A DNA stretch of 48,891 nucleotides from Polaromonas sp. (GCA_021737975.1 JAIPCZ010000019.1:1-48891); one strand, 5' to 3'. Counted from the first letter of the stretch, positions 26,076 to 35,303 are shown. Made by a program: numbers and translations. Notes: a model not told the origin generated them from the letters alone.

Positions 26076-26369
26076 CTAAGGCGCGAAGCGGTATTCCCGC
26101 GTGATTTCAGCCACTTGCACCACGTAGGATTCGTACCAGCGTTCGCGGCCAAGCTGCTGGGCCAGCACATGTTCGGCGTGTGACTTCCAGGCCCGGATGT
26201 GTTCCTCGGACGGCCAATAAGACAGGGCAATTTCATCCTGGCCTTCGGTCACTGCGGTGAATTCAAGGCAGCCGAACTGACCCAGTGCCAGCTCGCGCAT
26301 GCGGGCCGCGACCTGGGTGTACTCGCTGTCAGCAAGGCGAACCTTGGCGCGAAAAATGACGACGAACAT
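26076..26369 (-). CDS. Antibiotic biosynthesis monooxygenase (ABM) domain protein
   Basis: A 97-residue single-domain protein of the dimeric ferredoxin-like ABM fold: MFVVIFRAKVR at the start, a central GCLEFTAVTEGQDEIALSYW and the conserved SEEHIRAWKSHAEH. Homologues include small quinol or heme-handling oxygenases and many of unknown function. A GAGGAA ribosome site precedes the ATG. It sits 16 bp upstream of the FtsX permease and 41 bp downstream of pabB-C. Confidence 0.85.
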   Translation of the reverse strand: MFVVIFRAKVRLADSEYTQVAARMRELALGQFGCLEFTAVTEGQDEIALSYWPSEEHIRAWKSHAEHVLAQQLGRERWYESYVVQVAEITREYRFAP

Positions 26370-26410
26370 GTGTGTTTCCTCGGGGCTTTATGGGGTGAAC
26401 TGCGCTGATC

Positions 26411-28156
26411 TCATCCGAGCAGGCGCGCATCCAGCCAGCCGCGCAAGCTGTTCACAAAGGCCAGTGCCTGCACACGCGGCAAATCATCCACCCGAACCAC
26501 GGCTTCATGCAGGCGGCCTTCCTTGAGAAACAGCGCGCGTCCGATGCCGTCGAGCAAGCCGCAGCGTAATGGCGGTGTGACCCAGCGGCCTTCGAGCAGC
26601 AGGGCGATGTTGCCACGGGTGCACTCTGTGAGTTCACCGGCGCTGTTGTAGAGCAAGGTGTCAAACACGGCCGGGTCGCCGGGGGCGAAGGCCTCGTAAT
26701 GGGCGCGGTGCGTGGTTTTGAAGCGGGTGAACTCACTGTGCGCCTCATTGAATGGCCGACTTGCCAGTTGCAGTGTCACCGGCGACGGTGAAGGCGGCAG
26801 CGCAAAGGCCTGCGCCTGCGCGCGGCCAGAGGCATCGAGCAGCAGGCGCACCCGCCAGGTCGAGTCGTCGGTGATCAGGTCATTCAAGACCTGTCTGATG
26901 CGGGACTCATTCCACGGGTAGGAAAAGTGTGCCGCCGCACGTTTTAGCCGGGCCAGGTGGGCTTCCAGATTGCGGAAGCTTCCACCTTCCAGGCGCAGTG
27001 TTTCCAGCAGCTTGAACGACTCGCTGGCGCGCTCCAGAAAACCGCGCTTGACACGCCACTCCTGCCACTCGGCCTCGGCAGTGGCGTCCGCAGTGATGCC
27101 GCTGCCAATGCCGCAGGTGGCCTGCGTGCCGCGCAGGGTGACGGTGCGGATCGCCACGTTGAAGGTGGCGTGGCCACCGGGGCGCACCACGCCAATGGCG
27201 CCGCAGTAAATGCCGCGCGGCTCTGATTCAAGCGCCTTGATCATGCGCATCGCCTGCACCTTGGGCGCCCCGGTGACCGAGCCACACGGGAACAGCGCGC
27301 TAAAGACGTCGCACAAGCGCGTGCCGGGCCGCGTGTTGGCGGTCACGTCGGACACCATTTGCAGCACCGTGGGAAGCGTCTGCACCGTAAAGAGATGCGG
27401 CACCTTGACGCTATGCGGCTGCGCGATGCGTGACACGTCGTTGCGCAGCAAGTCGACAATCATCACGTTCTCGGCGCGCTCCTTGGGCGAGGCCACCAGC
27501 GCGGCCGCCAGCGTGGCGTCTTCCTCGGCATTGCCGCCACGTGGCGCGGTGCCTTTCATGGGGCGCGTCAGCAACTGCCCGCCTTGGGTGGCTCGTCCGT
27601 TCTGCCAGTCAAAAAACAGCTCGGGCGATACCGACAGAACCTGCTCGAACCCGCTGTCAATGAAGGCGGCATAACCCTGGGGCTGGGCGCGGTGCAGCCG
27701 GCTGAAAAGCTGCTCCGGGTCGCCGGAAAACTCGCCGTGCAGCGGCGCGGTGTAGTTGACCTGGTAGAGGTCGCCGGCTGCAATGGCCTGGTGGATGCGG
27801 TCCATGGCCGAGTCGAAGTCAGCCCGGCCCAGGCTGCCTTGCCATTGCACGCGCGTGACGTCGTCGTCATCCGATGTGTCGGCGGGCCATGGCAAGGCCT
27901 TGGCATAGATGCCGAACCAGGCGAGCGGGCCGTCGGCTCGATACACGTCGAGCGCCGCATCAAACGCGGGCGCGGCTTCATAACGCACGTAACCCGCGCA
28001 CCAGAAACCTTGATTTGCCATGGCATCAACAGCCTCCAGCAGCGGCTTGAGCTGCTCCGGCGTGTGCGCCACCAGAGTCTGCTCCGGCCTGTCGAAAGCG
28101 CAGCGCAGTGCCGCCTCCTGACCATGCGGGTCGCAAAAGTCAATCAGTACTTGCAT
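26411..28156 (-). CDS. pabBC: Fused aminodeoxychorismate synthase component I and aminodeoxychorismate lyase (PabB-PabC)
   Basis: A 581-residue fusion for 4-aminobenzoate in folate synthesis. The N-terminal part (to about 375) is a chorismate-using aminase: QVNYTAPLHGEFSG, the key RPMKGTAPRG with the catalytic lysine, DLLRNDVSRIA, FPCGSVTGAPKVQAM and CGIGSGITADA. The C-terminal part (about 390-581) is a fold-type IV PLP enzyme that eliminates pyruvate: LLETLRLEGGSFRNLEAHL, LYNSAGELTECTRGNIALLL and PLRCGLLDGIGRALFL. The glutamine amidotransferase PabA is not in the window. The start overlaps the end of the ATPase gene upstream by 17 bp. Confidence 0.94.
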   Translation of the reverse strand: MQVLIDFCDPHGQEAALRCAFDRPEQTLVAHTPEQLKPLLEAVDAMANQGFWCAGYVRYEAAPAFDAALDVYRADGPLAWFGIYAKALPWPADTSDDDDVTRVQWQGSLGRADFDSAMDRIHQAIAAGDLYQVNYTAPLHGEFSGDPEQLFSRLHRAQPQGYAAFIDSGFEQVLSVSPELFFDWQNGRATQGGQLLTRPMKGTAPRGGNAEEDATLAAALVASPKERAENVMIVDLLRNDVSRIAQPHSVKVPHLFTVQTLPTVLQMVSDVTANTRPGTRLCDVFSALFPCGSVTGAPKVQAMRMIKALESEPRGIYCGAIGVVRPGGHATFNVAIRTVTLRGTQATCGIGSGITADATAEAEWQEWRVKRGFLERASESFKLLETLRLEGGSFRNLEAHLARLKRAAAHFSYPWNESRIRQVLNDLITDDSTWRVRLLLDASGRAQAQAFALPPSPSPVTLQLASRPFNEAHSEFTRFKTTHRAHYEAFAPGDPAVFDTLLYNSAGELTECTRGNIALLLEGRWVTPPLRCGLLDGIGRALFLKEGRLHEAVVRVDDLPRVQALAFVNSLRGWLDARLLG

Positions 28157-28802
28157 TTGAAACCAGCCCCTCCGGGGTGAGTCTGAGCACGCGGTCCGCG
28201 CGCCCAGCCGCTGGCAGCGAATGCGTCACCAGCACCATGGCCGCGCCGTGCTGGCGGGTCTGCGTTACCAGCGCGTCCATGACACGCGCGGCGGTACCGG
28301 GGTCAAGGTTCCCGGTGGGCTCGTCGGCCAGCAAAAGCATGGGCCGGTGCACCAGGGCGCGCGCGATGGCCACACGCTGCAACTGGCCGCCGCTGAGCTG
28401 TTGCGGCAAGCGCTCGCCCAAGCCGTCCAAGCCCACGGCCTCTAACATGGCCTGCACCCGGGCATCGTCGTGCTGACCCAGCAGCATCAGCGGCAGGGCC
28501 ACGTTTTGCGCCACGCTCAGGTGCGGCAGCACGTGAAAAGCCTGAAACACGAAACCGGTTTTTTCCCGGCGCAAACGCGCCAGTTGCTCGTCGCTGAGCT
28601 TGCCCAGATCCTGCCCATCCAGCAGCACCGTGCCGCTGTCCCAACTGTCCAGCCCCGCCATGCAGTTGAGCAGCGTCGATTTACCCACGCCCGACTCTCC
28701 CACGATGGCGACAAATTCGCCGGGCGCCACGCGCAGCGACACCTGGCTGAAGACGGGGGTCTGGCCGTAGCGCTTGCTCAAATTGTTGATGATCAGGGTC
28801 AT
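28140..28802 (-). CDS. LolD-like ABC transporter ATPase
   Basis: A 220-residue ATPase with Walker [11 protein letters not shown]-loop [19 protein letters not shown], signature LSGGQLQR and Walker [15 protein letters not shown]; the last is the mark of the MacB/LolD/FtsE group that works with FtsX-type permeases. The permease at 23492-26059 is the likely partner. It overlaps miaA by 4 bp and pabB-C by 17 bp, so it is made from a tightly packed transcript. A LolD role in lipoprotein release is possible but the partner is not a typical LolC/LolE. Confidence 0.88.
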   Translation of the reverse strand: MTLIINNLSKRYGQTPVFSQVSLRVAPGEFVAIVGESGVGKSTLLNCMAGLDSWDSGTVLLDGQDLGKLSDEQLARLRREKTGFVFQAFHVLPHLSVAQNVALPLMLLGQHDDARVQAMLEAVGLDGLGERLPQQLSGGQLQRVAIARALVHRPMLLLADEPTGNLDPGTAARVMDALVTQTRQHGAAMVLVTHSLPAAGRADRVLRLTPEGLVSNASTD

Positions 28803-29785
28803 TGCCCGCCTTCAATAAATGACTTTGCCAGTGTCAGCACCTGCTCCAGCGCCTCGGGCGCATCACAGGCCACCACCTGACGCTGCGGCATGGAGCGCAG
28901 CCAGGTGATCTGACGCTTGGCCAGCTGGCGCGTGGCGGCAATGCCCTTGTCGCGCAGTTCGCTCATGGGCCATAGGCCATCCAAGGCTTCCCAGGCCTGG
29001 CGGTAACCGACGCAGCGCATGGAGGGCAGATCCGGGTGCAGATCGCCACGCGCTCGCAAGGCCCTGACCTCGTCAAGAAAACCGCCCGCCAGCATGGCAT
29101 CGAAGCGCTGGGCGATGCGCCGGTGCAGCCAGGCGCGGTCCAGTGGTTCCAAGGAGATCAGCAAGTGGTCTGGATCGTGAACCAGGGCCTGGTCCTGGCC
29201 AGAGATCCGGGTTTGAAACGACGACAGCGGCCGCCCGCTGGCGCGAAAAACTTCCAGCGCCCGTGCGATGCGTTGCGAGTCGCCCGGGGGCAGGCGAGCG
29301 GCGGTGTCCGGGTCCAGCCGCGCCAGTTCGGCGTGCAGGGCGGGCCAGCCTTTTTGCGCTGCTTCCAATGCTATGGCTGCTCGAATGGCCGGGTCGGCGC
29401 GCGGCATGGCGTCGAGCCCGTCGCGCAGCGCCTTGAAATACAGCATGGTGCCGCCCACCAGCAGGGGCAAGCTGCCACGCGCCGTGATCTCGGTGATCAG
29501 CTGTTTTGCGTCGGCCACGAATTCAGCGGCGCTGTAGGCCTGCAGCGGGTCGCGGATGTTGATCAGGTGGTGCGGCACCGCGGCCAGCTCGGCGGTGGTG
29601 GGCTTGGCGGTGCCAATGTCCATGCCGCGGTAGACCAGCGCTGAATCGACACTGATGATTTCCACCCGCCAGGCTTGTGCTATGGCCAGCGCCGCCGCTG
29701 TTTTTCCCGACGCGGTGGGGCCGGCCAGCGCAAGATAGCGGGGCGGGCTGGGGCGTGGATGAATGGCGTCGGATTCAGGCTGCAT
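28799..29785 (-). CDS. miaA: tRNA dimethylallyltransferase
   Basis: Adds a dimethylallyl group to A37 of tRNAs that read codons starting with U. The protein is about 328 residues with P-loop [16 protein letters not shown] near the N-terminus, [18 protein letters not shown], the [11 protein letters not shown] block, [17 protein letters not shown] and [16 protein letters not shown] end ([15 protein letters not shown]). ATG 29785 has GGGGAA just upstream; ATG 29797 is also in frame. Either start lies inside the end of the MFS transporter gene. It is upstream of, and overlaps, the LolD-like gene. Confidence 0.94.
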   Translation of the reverse strand: MQPESDAIHPRPSPPRYLALAGPTASGKTAAALAIAQAWRVEIISVDSALVYRGMDIGTAKPTTAELAAVPHHLINIRDPLQAYSAAEFVADAKQLITEITARGSLPLLVGGTMLYFKALRDGLDAMPRADPAIRAAIALEAAQKGWPALHAELARLDPDTAARLPPGDSQRIARALEVFRASGRPLSSFQTRISGQDQALVHDPDHLLISLEPLDRAWLHRRIAQRFDAMLAGGFLDEVRALRARGDLHPDLPSMRCVGYRQAWEALDGLWPMSELRDKGIAATRQLAKRQITWLRSMPQRQVVACDAPEALEQVLTLAKSFIEGGQ

Positions 29786-30992
29786 GGGGTTCCCCATATT
29801 TTTGCACCAGCGTCCATGCCGTCAATGCAATCAGGACGCTCCAGAACCACACGCCCAGCGTGAGCGGCAGCACGGTGCCGTCCATGTGTGTGCCGAGCCA
29901 ACTGCCCATGGCAAACGCCGCCAGCATCATCACGAACCCGTTCAAAGCCGATGCCGCGCCAGCCGCGTGTGGGAACGGTCCCACAGCGCCGCTTTGACCG
30001 CAGGGCTGATGGATGCCGTGAGCCACGATAAACAGCAACTGCGGCAGCATGATGGCCCACGCGTTTTGTACGCCAGCCAGGCTTAGCCCGGCCATCAGCG
30101 TGCCGCCAGCCAGGGACAGCAGGCCGGCCCATTTGAGCGAGCGGCGCACGCCAAAGCGGGGCAGCCAGTGGCGGCACAAGAAAGTGCCGCCAATGTAGGC
30201 CAGTGAATTGAGTGCCATGAGCGCGCCGTACTGCGTTTTGCTCAGTCCCAGCACGTTCATGAAGACAAACGATGACGCCGCCAGAAAGGTGAACAGACCG
30301 CCATAAGACGCCGCAGAGAGGGCAGAGAATGCCAAAAACGTGGGATGACGCAGGATGCTGTTCCAGATGGCCAGCAGCGTGGCGCCTTGTAATGCGGAAG
30401 GGTTTTTCAGTTGCAGTGTTTCCTCAAAGCGCCAGGCGATCATCGCCAGACTGACGGCACCAAAAACAGCCAGCGCCAGGAGCGCAAAACGCCAGTTGAA
30501 GGCCTCGGTCAGCAGCCCGCCCATGGGTGCGCTCAAAAACGCAATCACGCCCAGGCCGCTCAAGCCCTTGCTCATGACGCGCGCGCCCTGCACCGGGGTG
30601 TACAGGTCGCGCACGATGGCGCGCGCACACATCACCGCCGCGCCCATGGCGGCGCCTTGCAGGGTGCGCCACACGATCAGCGCGATCATGCTGGGCGCCA
30701 GCGCGCTGCCAATGGCCGCCAGCACATAAGCGCTTAGGCCGATCAGCAAAATGGGGCGCCGCCCAAAACGGTCGGACAGCGGCCCCCACACGAGTTGCGA
30801 CACACCAAACGCCAGCAGCAGCGCCGTCAGCGTCAATTGCGCCTGCTGCATGGGCGCGCCAAAACCGGCCGTGAGCACCGGCAGGGCGGGCAAATAGAGG
30901 TCGGTGGTCACGGGTTGCAGTCCGAGCAGCAGCGACAGCAGCAGGACGATCATGGCGGGCGGCATGGCTGTGGCAGTGGCGTGATTTGGCAT
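29775..30992 (-). CDS. MFS efflux transporter, Bcr/CflA family
   Basis: A 405-residue, twelve-helix inner-membrane drug/proton antiporter. Diagnostic stretches are [20 protein letters not shown] in the first helix, [17 protein letters not shown] (motif A) and [23 protein letters not shown] (motif C region). Three starts are possible: ATG 30992, 30965 or 30953. The last would overlap the cytochrome stop as ATGA and fits the family N-terminus best, but no start has a good ribosome site. It overlaps miaA at its 3' end. Confidence 0.9.
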   Translation of the reverse strand: MPNHATATAMPPAMIVLLLSLLLGLQPVTTDLYLPALPVLTAGFGAPMQQAQLTLTALLLAFGVSQLVWGPLSDRFGRRPILLIGLSAYVLAAIGSALAPSMIALIVWRTLQGAAMGAAVMCARAIVRDLYTPVQGARVMSKGLSGLGVIAFLSAPMGGLLTEAFNWRFALLALAVFGAVSLAMIAWRFEETLQLKNPSALQGATLLAIWNSILRHPTFLAFSALSAASYGGLFTFLAASSFVFMNVLGLSKTQYGALMALNSLAYIGGTFLCRHWLPRFGVRRSLKWAGLLSLAGGTLMAGLSLAGVQNAWAIMLPQLLFIVAHGIHQPCGQSGAVGPFPHAAGAASALNGFVMMLAAFAMGSWLGTHMDGTVLPLTLGVWFWSVLIALTAWTLVQKYGEPHAA

Positions 30993-31435
30993 GGCTTGGA
31001 GCGTAGCAGATAGCTCGGCCGGTTTGCCGCGGGTCGGGCGCCCGCGGACCTGAAAATGTCAGGCTGTTTCAGGCAGGCAGACCCGACATCCGGTGCCTGT
31101 TGCGACAGAATCCAATCGGCAAGATTTTTCAGCTCCTTTGGATCCTTGGTGTCGATGACCTTGTGCTTTTCCACGGAGCCGTCCTCGAACTGAATTTTGG
31201 GACCGGTCGTGATGGTCTTCATGATCCTCTCCTGACCATCCGTCTTTTGGCCGGCTGCAATCTTTTTCAAGGAGGGGCCTTTTTTGGTTTTGTCAACGGC
31301 ATGGCACTTTGTGCAATCGTTGCCCTCGAAAAGGGCCTTGGCTGCATCGGCGCCGACGGCCGCCTGCGCGGGCGCCACACTGGCAAATGCCAGCACGAGA
31401 GACACCGTCAGGACACGAGGGGAAAATTTCAACAT
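30950..31435 (-). CDS. Small periplasmic c-type cytochrome with an odd C-terminal extension
   Basis: A signal peptide (MLKFSPRVLTVSLVLAFASVAPAQA) is followed by a class I cytochrome domain with heme motif CTKCH and the usual KGPSLKKIAAGQ and LADWILSQ ends. The distal heme ligand is unclear: there is no PMPP-type methionine; candidates are the methionine in ERIMKTI or the histidine in EKHKVI. The cytochrome domain should end near residue 115, yet the frame continues for about 45 residues of low-complexity Arg/Pro/Ser sequence (GSACLKQPDIFRSAG onward) and runs into the MFS gene. The tail looks like read-through after loss of a stop codon. A GGAG ribosome site precedes the start. Confidence 0.8.
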   Translation of the reverse strand: MLKFSPRVLTVSLVLAFASVAPAQAAVGADAAKALFEGNDCTKCHAVDKTKKGPSLKKIAAGQKTDGQERIMKTITTGPKIQFEDGSVEKHKVIDTKDPKELKNLADWILSQQAPDVGSACLKQPDIFRSAGARPAANRPSYLLRSKPCQITPLPQPCRPP

Positions 31436-31702
31436 TTTTGACTCCAGACGGTTTTACGTTGTGTTCAACAACATCAGCTTAAGGCGACGCACGGCATGAC
31501 ATCCGTGCACTTGCAGACATATCGACATGATTTTTTCCCCGTTCAGTTTGCGCGGGCTTGCTGCGTTGCACACCGTGTGCCATCGCACAGACACCGCTTC
31601 CGTGGCACGCCATAGTCTGGCTTGTGTCACTCGAATCCCCTGGTGACAGGACATGCAAGCTGCCGTTTGGCAGATGCTTTCAATTCCCTGGAGAAATTAC
31701 CG

Positions 31703-32782
31703 ATGAATGCATATTTGAAAAGCGCGTTGACGCTGGCGGGTGTTTTGCTCGCCCGCCAGTCGGTGGCGCAAGTGACCTTCTTTGAACAGGACAACTTTCG
31801 CGGCCGGTCCTTCTCGACTGAAAGCCAGGTCGGCAATTTTGATCGTTACGGCTTTAACGACCGCGCCTCGTCCGTGGTGGTGGTGCGCGAAACCTGGGAG
31901 GTCTGCGAAGACGTTCAGTTTGGCGGTCGTTGCACTGTTTTGCCGCCTGGCCAATATCCCTCGTTCAGGGCGATGGGCTTGAACGACCGCGTGTCGTCGG
32001 TGCGGGCGCTGCGCAACAAAGCGCGCGCCGCGGTGACGCCACAGGTCACTTTCTATGAAAACGAAAATTTCACCGGCCGGTCTTTCGCCACCGACAAGCC
32101 GGTCTGGAAATTCGCCCGGAATCAATTTAATGACCGTGCGTCCTCGGTGGTGGTGAATGGCAGCCCCTGGGAGTTGTGTGAAAGCAATCAGTTCAGGGGG
32201 CGTTGTGTTGTCTTGCGCCCGGGCCAGTATCCGACGATGACGTCGATGGGCTTGAACGACCGCGTGTCTTCGGTGCGTGCCGTGATTCGGGACCAGCGCA
32301 GTGATGACTATCGCCATGCGCCCGCGCCTGTTGCAGCACCTGACTACCGTCGGCGCAACAACGAGCGACTGTTTGAGGCCAACGTCACCTCGGTGCGTGC
32401 TGTGGTCGGACCCCCGGGGCAGCGCTGCTGGGTCGAACCCGGGCAAGCCGCACAGACGCAAGGCGCTGCCAACATTCCCGGGGCGATTGCCGGAGCGCTC
32501 ATTGGTGGCATTCTGGGTCACCAGGTTGGCGGCGGAACCGGCAAGGATGTCGCCACCGCCGGGGGGGCGATTGTTGGCGCCGCAATCGGCGCCAACATGG
32601 GCCTTGGCGACCCGCCAACGGTTTCGCAAAATGTCCAGCGCTGCGAAATCACCCCGAACCGGGCCCCGCCCCAGTATTGGGACGTCAGCTATGACTTTCG
32701 GGGTCAGGCACATCGCACGCAGATGAACACGCCGCCCGGAGCCACCGTGACGGTCAACGCGCAGGGTGAGCCGCGGACCTAG
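31703..32782 (+). CDS. Secreted beta/gamma-crystallin protein fused to a glycine-zipper domain
   Basis: A 359-residue protein with a signal peptide (MNAYLKSALTLAGVLLARQSVAQ). Two beta/gamma-crystallin domains follow (about 24-102 and 115-194), each made of two Greek-key motifs. All four motifs carry the canonical calcium site N/D-N/D-x-x-S/T-S as NDRASS or NDRVSS (residues 52-57, 94-99, 143-148, 185-190). A linker with a possible decayed fifth motif (ANVTSVRAV) leads to a glycine zipper (about 257-300: IPGAIAGALIGGILGHQVGG) that could enter a membrane, and a short C-terminal domain with YWDVSYDFRGQ. The whole looks like a calcium-stabilised envelope or outer-membrane protein. Start chosen at ATG 31703 after GGAGA. 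It is divergent from the cytochrome gene. Confidence 0.85.
   Translation: MNAYLKSALTLAGVLLARQSVAQVTFFEQDNFRGRSFSTESQVGNFDRYGFNDRASSVVVVRETWEVCEDVQFGGRCTVLPPGQYPSFRAMGLNDRVSSVRALRNKARAAVTPQVTFYENENFTGRSFATDKPVWKFARNQFNDRASSVVVNGSPWELCESNQFRGRCVVLRPGQYPTMTSMGLNDRVSSVRAVIRDQRSDDYRHAPAPVAAPDYRRRNNERLFEANVTSVRAVVGPPGQRCWVEPGQAAQTQGAANIPGAIAGALIGGILGHQVGGGTGKDVATAGGAIVGAAIGANMGLGDPPTVSQNVQRCEITPNRAPPQYWDVSYDFRGQAHRTQMNTPPGATVTVNAQGEPRT
31772..32281 (+). repeat. Internal duplication encoding the two crystallin domains
   Basis: The two halves (about 31772-32008 and 32045-32284) are alike at DNA level. For example GGGCTTGAACGACCGCGTGT occurs at 31976-31995 and again at 32249-32268, both followed by a near-identical CTTCGGTGCG/CGTCGGTGCG. 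This points to a fairly recent tandem duplication of a domain, or gene conversion between the halves. Confidence 0.7.
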
Positions 32783-32807
32783 GGGCTGGCCGCTCCCGGA
32801 AAAAATC

Positions 32808-32827
32808 GCGGCCTTTCGGGGGGCCGC
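32808..32827 (+). terminator. Probable terminator after the crystallin gene
   Basis: GCGGCC and GGCCGC arms around an eight-base loop, 26 bp after the stop, followed by a T/C-rich stretch (GCTTTCTCCC). No clean T-run, so moderate only. Confidence 0.4.
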
Positions 32828-32935
32828 AATGCTTTCTCCCTTGGCCGCTCGCGGCCATGTGATACAAAATGGCTCCGTCGGACGCGCACAAGATCAGTCC
32901 GGCAATTGGGTGAAACCATCAACCAGGAGGATCGC

Positions 32936-33310
32936 ATGGGCAATCATTTTTTGCGACTGGCCGTTGTTTATGTCTTGTTTGGTGTGACTCTGGGCATTGT
33001 GATGGCCGCAGGCCATGAATACACTTTGGCCCCGGTGCACGCTCACCTGAACCTGTTGGGTTGGGCCAGTATGGCCTTGTTCGGGCTCTGGTACCGCAGC
33101 GCCCCGTCCGCAGCGGAGACCCGCCTGGCCAAGCTTCATTTCTGGGCGCACAACATTGGATTGCCGGTCCAGATGGTCACGCTGGCGATGTTTGTTGGTG
33201 GCAATAATTCTGTTGAGCCCCTGCTCGCCTTGGCGTCGATCGTGATTGGTATTGGCCTGGTTTGTTTTGCGGTCAATCTCTGGCGGTTCACCGGCTCGAC
33301 GGCGCGCTAG
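32936..33310 (+). CDS. Small four-helix membrane protein resembling a heme-copper oxidase subunit I fragment
   Basis: A 124-residue membrane protein with four predicted helices. VHAHLNLLGWASMALFGLWY and KLHFWAHNIGLPVQM hold histidines spaced like the heme-binding helices of cbb3/NorB-type subunit I, and databases often label such proteins as cytochrome-c oxidase. It is far too short to be an oxidase. A perfect AGGAGG site lies five bases before ATG 32936, so it should be well expressed. Function unknown; a heme or gas sensor role is only a guess. Confidence 0.75.
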   Translation: MGNHFLRLAVVYVLFGVTLGIVMAAGHEYTLAPVHAHLNLLGWASMALFGLWYRSAPSAAETRLAKLHFWAHNIGLPVQMVTLAMFVGGNNSVEPLLALASIVIGIGLVCFAVNLWRFTGSTAR

Positions 33311-33433
33311 TCAAAGGCGCTGTCGCCCGATCCGGACCCGGCCGTATGACCGCCCTTGCCGGGATGCCGGCTTCCACTTCCGGGGCGGTTAGCTGCATTC
33401 AACGCGTCGCTGAGGGCGCACTCGACAAGCCCG

Positions 33434-33757
33434 TCATGCCATGGGAATCATGAGGTCGAGCAGCGGGGCATATTGCTGGGCGCCAAAGATGTCGCCGTCA
33501 CCCGCGCTGCCGCTGGGGCGCAGCCGGTAGATGGTGAATTTGATGGCATAGGCGGGGTCGTATTCGACAAAGTCAGAAATCCGCTCCAGCGGGATGGCAT
33601 AGAGTTTTGCCATGGTTTCACGGGTCAAGGCGCCAGATTTCTTGACGCGATCGTAGTTGGGCTGATCGCGAAAAATAATGTCAAAGGTAATCTTGTTGAC
33701 CCCCGCGTTTTTGCTGCGGATGGTCTTGGCCAGATTTTTCAAAGGGGTTTCGGTCAT
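33434..33757 (-). CDS. DUF4387 family protein
   Basis: A 107-residue protein of unknown function. KTIRSKNAGVNKITFDIIF at the start and FVEYDPAYAIKFTIYRLRPS near the middle are typical of DUF4387. This family is regularly encoded beside, or fused to, AtuA/DUF1446 proteins, as here (18 bp downstream of one), so the two probably form one enzyme or complex. It is the last gene of the sigma-54-promoted operon. Confidence 0.88.
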   Translation of the reverse strand: MTETPLKNLAKTIRSKNAGVNKITFDIIFRDQPNYDRVKKSGALTRETMAKLYAIPLERISDFVEYDPAYAIKFTIYRLRPSGSAGDGDIFGAQQYAPLLDLMIPMA

Positions 33758-33775
33758 GGTTTTGCTCCGTATGCT

Positions 33776-35143
33776 TCAGGCTTGGTTGCCAATGGTGACC
33801 AGATGGGTGGGGAAAAGCTGCATGGGGTCATCCACGGCCACCGTGTGATTGAGGGTCCAGCGGTACGCTGCGCTGGCGTGCAGCACTTCGTCGAGCGGGA
33901 AAGACACCGACCCGGCCGTGCCCTTGACATCGGGAAGACGGGCGTAAAACATCTGGCGCAAGCCGATCATCGTCACTTCCTCGGCCATTTTCAGGGTTGG
34001 GGCCACGCCCTGCACCATCACGCCGAGCTCGTGCCCGGGTCGGTCACGCAGCGGCTCCAGGTCGCCCATGACACCGTCGCGGCCATAGACGTTGTAGTGA
34101 AGTTCGTAGCCGGCGTCGCCAAAGCGGGCCCGGACCTGGGTGCGCGCCCAATCGATCACGCGGTCCATGTTGGCAATGGTGTAGGGATCGCGCACGCCAC
34201 AAAAACCGACAAAACGCTCTCCCACCTTGCCTGCGCCCTCCAGCTTCACGCGCACCTGGGGTGAGGGGATAAATTTGGAACCGGTGATTCGGGTGGTTTT
34301 TTCTGACAGTTGCTCGTATTTGCAATGGGTCATGTCGAGCTGGCCGCCGGCAAAAAATTCTTCATAAGGGTTGGATCGCTCGTACATGGCATGGCCCGAC
34401 ACCGAGGCCACCGTGCAGCGCTGCTCCGGACTCATGGCGGTGACCTGCACGTCCTCGTGGCTGATTTCGCCCATGACGGTTTCCTTGCCGCCATAGGGTT
34501 CGGCACAGAACGAGGCGCATTCAAGGACCTTGCCGAGGTAGTAGGCGCGGTCGTCCGAAAAGCCGTGGTGGATGGCGGCCGCGGCGAACAGCGCGGCATC
34601 CGAACTACGCCCGCCGATGATGACCTCGGCGCCTTGCTTGAGCAGTTCCACAAAGGGGTGCACACCCGCCATGGCCACAACGCGATCGGTGGCGTCAAGC
34701 TCCGACTCGGTCAGGTCGGCAAAGCCGTCCAGTCCGGCAATCGTCTCGCCTTGCACCATTTTGCTTTTGAGCCAGGATTTGTCCACTTCGGAGTAAAAAT
34801 AGCCCAGCTTGAACGGGGCAAGATGGTGCTTTTGTGCCAGTTCGCGAATGATGCCCACATACATGTCCACCCGGCTGTTGGTTCCGGTGTCGCCAGATGA
34901 GCCGATGATCATGGGCACGCCGAGCTTGCGCGAGGCCAGCAGCATGTGCTCCAGATCATGACGCTGCCAGTCCTGCGGGCTGGTCGAGGTGTCGCTGCCC
35001 AGCGGGCCGGGACCGATGTCATCGCTGCCCGAGTCGGCGGCGATGTAGTCGGGGCCGGCGGCCACGCCGATATTGAAACTGTCCACCCGAATCGGGGCAA
35101 AACCCAAATGGCCGTTAGGGCAAATGATTTTCAGGGACTGCAT
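33776..35143 (-). CDS. AtuA/DUF1446 family protein
   Basis: A 455-residue cytoplasmic protein of the family named after AtuA, a protein of unknown reaction from the acyclic terpene (citronellol) pathway. Conserved stretches: PDYIAADSGSDDIGPGPLGS, MIIGSSGDTGTNSRVDMYVG, VIIGGRSSDAALFAAAAIHH and YNVYGRDGVMGDLEPL. No other terpene genes are nearby, so terpene use is not implied. The start follows GGAG. A GG-N10-GC sigma-54 promoter lies about 55 bp upstream, and the gene for a sigma-54 activator ends 170 bp upstream. The partner DUF4387 gene follows directly. Confidence 0.9.
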   Translation of the reverse strand: MQSLKIICPNGHLGFAPIRVDSFNIGVAAGPDYIAADSGSDDIGPGPLGSDTSTSPQDWQRHDLEHMLLASRKLGVPMIIGSSGDTGTNSRVDMYVGIIRELAQKHHLAPFKLGYFYSEVDKSWLKSKMVQGETIAGLDGFADLTESELDATDRVVAMAGVHPFVELLKQGAEVIIGGRSSDAALFAAAAIHHGFSDDRAYYLGKVLECASFCAEPYGGKETVMGEISHEDVQVTAMSPEQRCTVASVSGHAMYERSNPYEEFFAGGQLDMTHCKYEQLSEKTTRITGSKFIPSPQVRVKLEGAGKVGERFVGFCGVRDPYTIANMDRVIDWARTQVRARFGDAGYELHYNVYGRDGVMGDLEPLRDRPGHELGVMVQGVAPTLKMAEEVTMIGLRQMFYARLPDVKGTAGSVSFPLDEVLHASAAYRWTLNHTVAVDDPMQLFPTHLVTIGNQA

Positions 35144-35196
35144 GAGGTATTTCTCCAGGTTAATTTGACATCGGCAGAAGCTGCTTGATACCTATA

Positions 35197-35213
35197 AAGC
35201 AGTATTTGTGCCA
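35197..35213 (-). promoter_or_regulatory. Sigma-54 promoter of the AtuA-DUF4387 operon
   Basis: On the minus strand TGGCACAAATACTGCTT (35213 to 35197): GG and GC are exactly ten bases apart, with TGGCAC and TGCTT matching the -24/-12 consensus. Transcription should start near 35187, leaving a leader of about 45 bases before the AtuA gene. Confidence 0.78.
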
Positions 35214-35303
35214 TCTCATCTTGATTACTTAATTTAATTAAATCAACAACTTACAAAACTATTTAAAAATAAGGCGGGATTTGCGCGTTTTCTTTTATCA
35301 TCC

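Noticed and set aside
31600..31625. TGGCACG (31603-31609) upstream of the crystallin gene as a sigma-54 promoter
   Set aside because: No GC lies ten bases after the GG, so the -12 element is missing.
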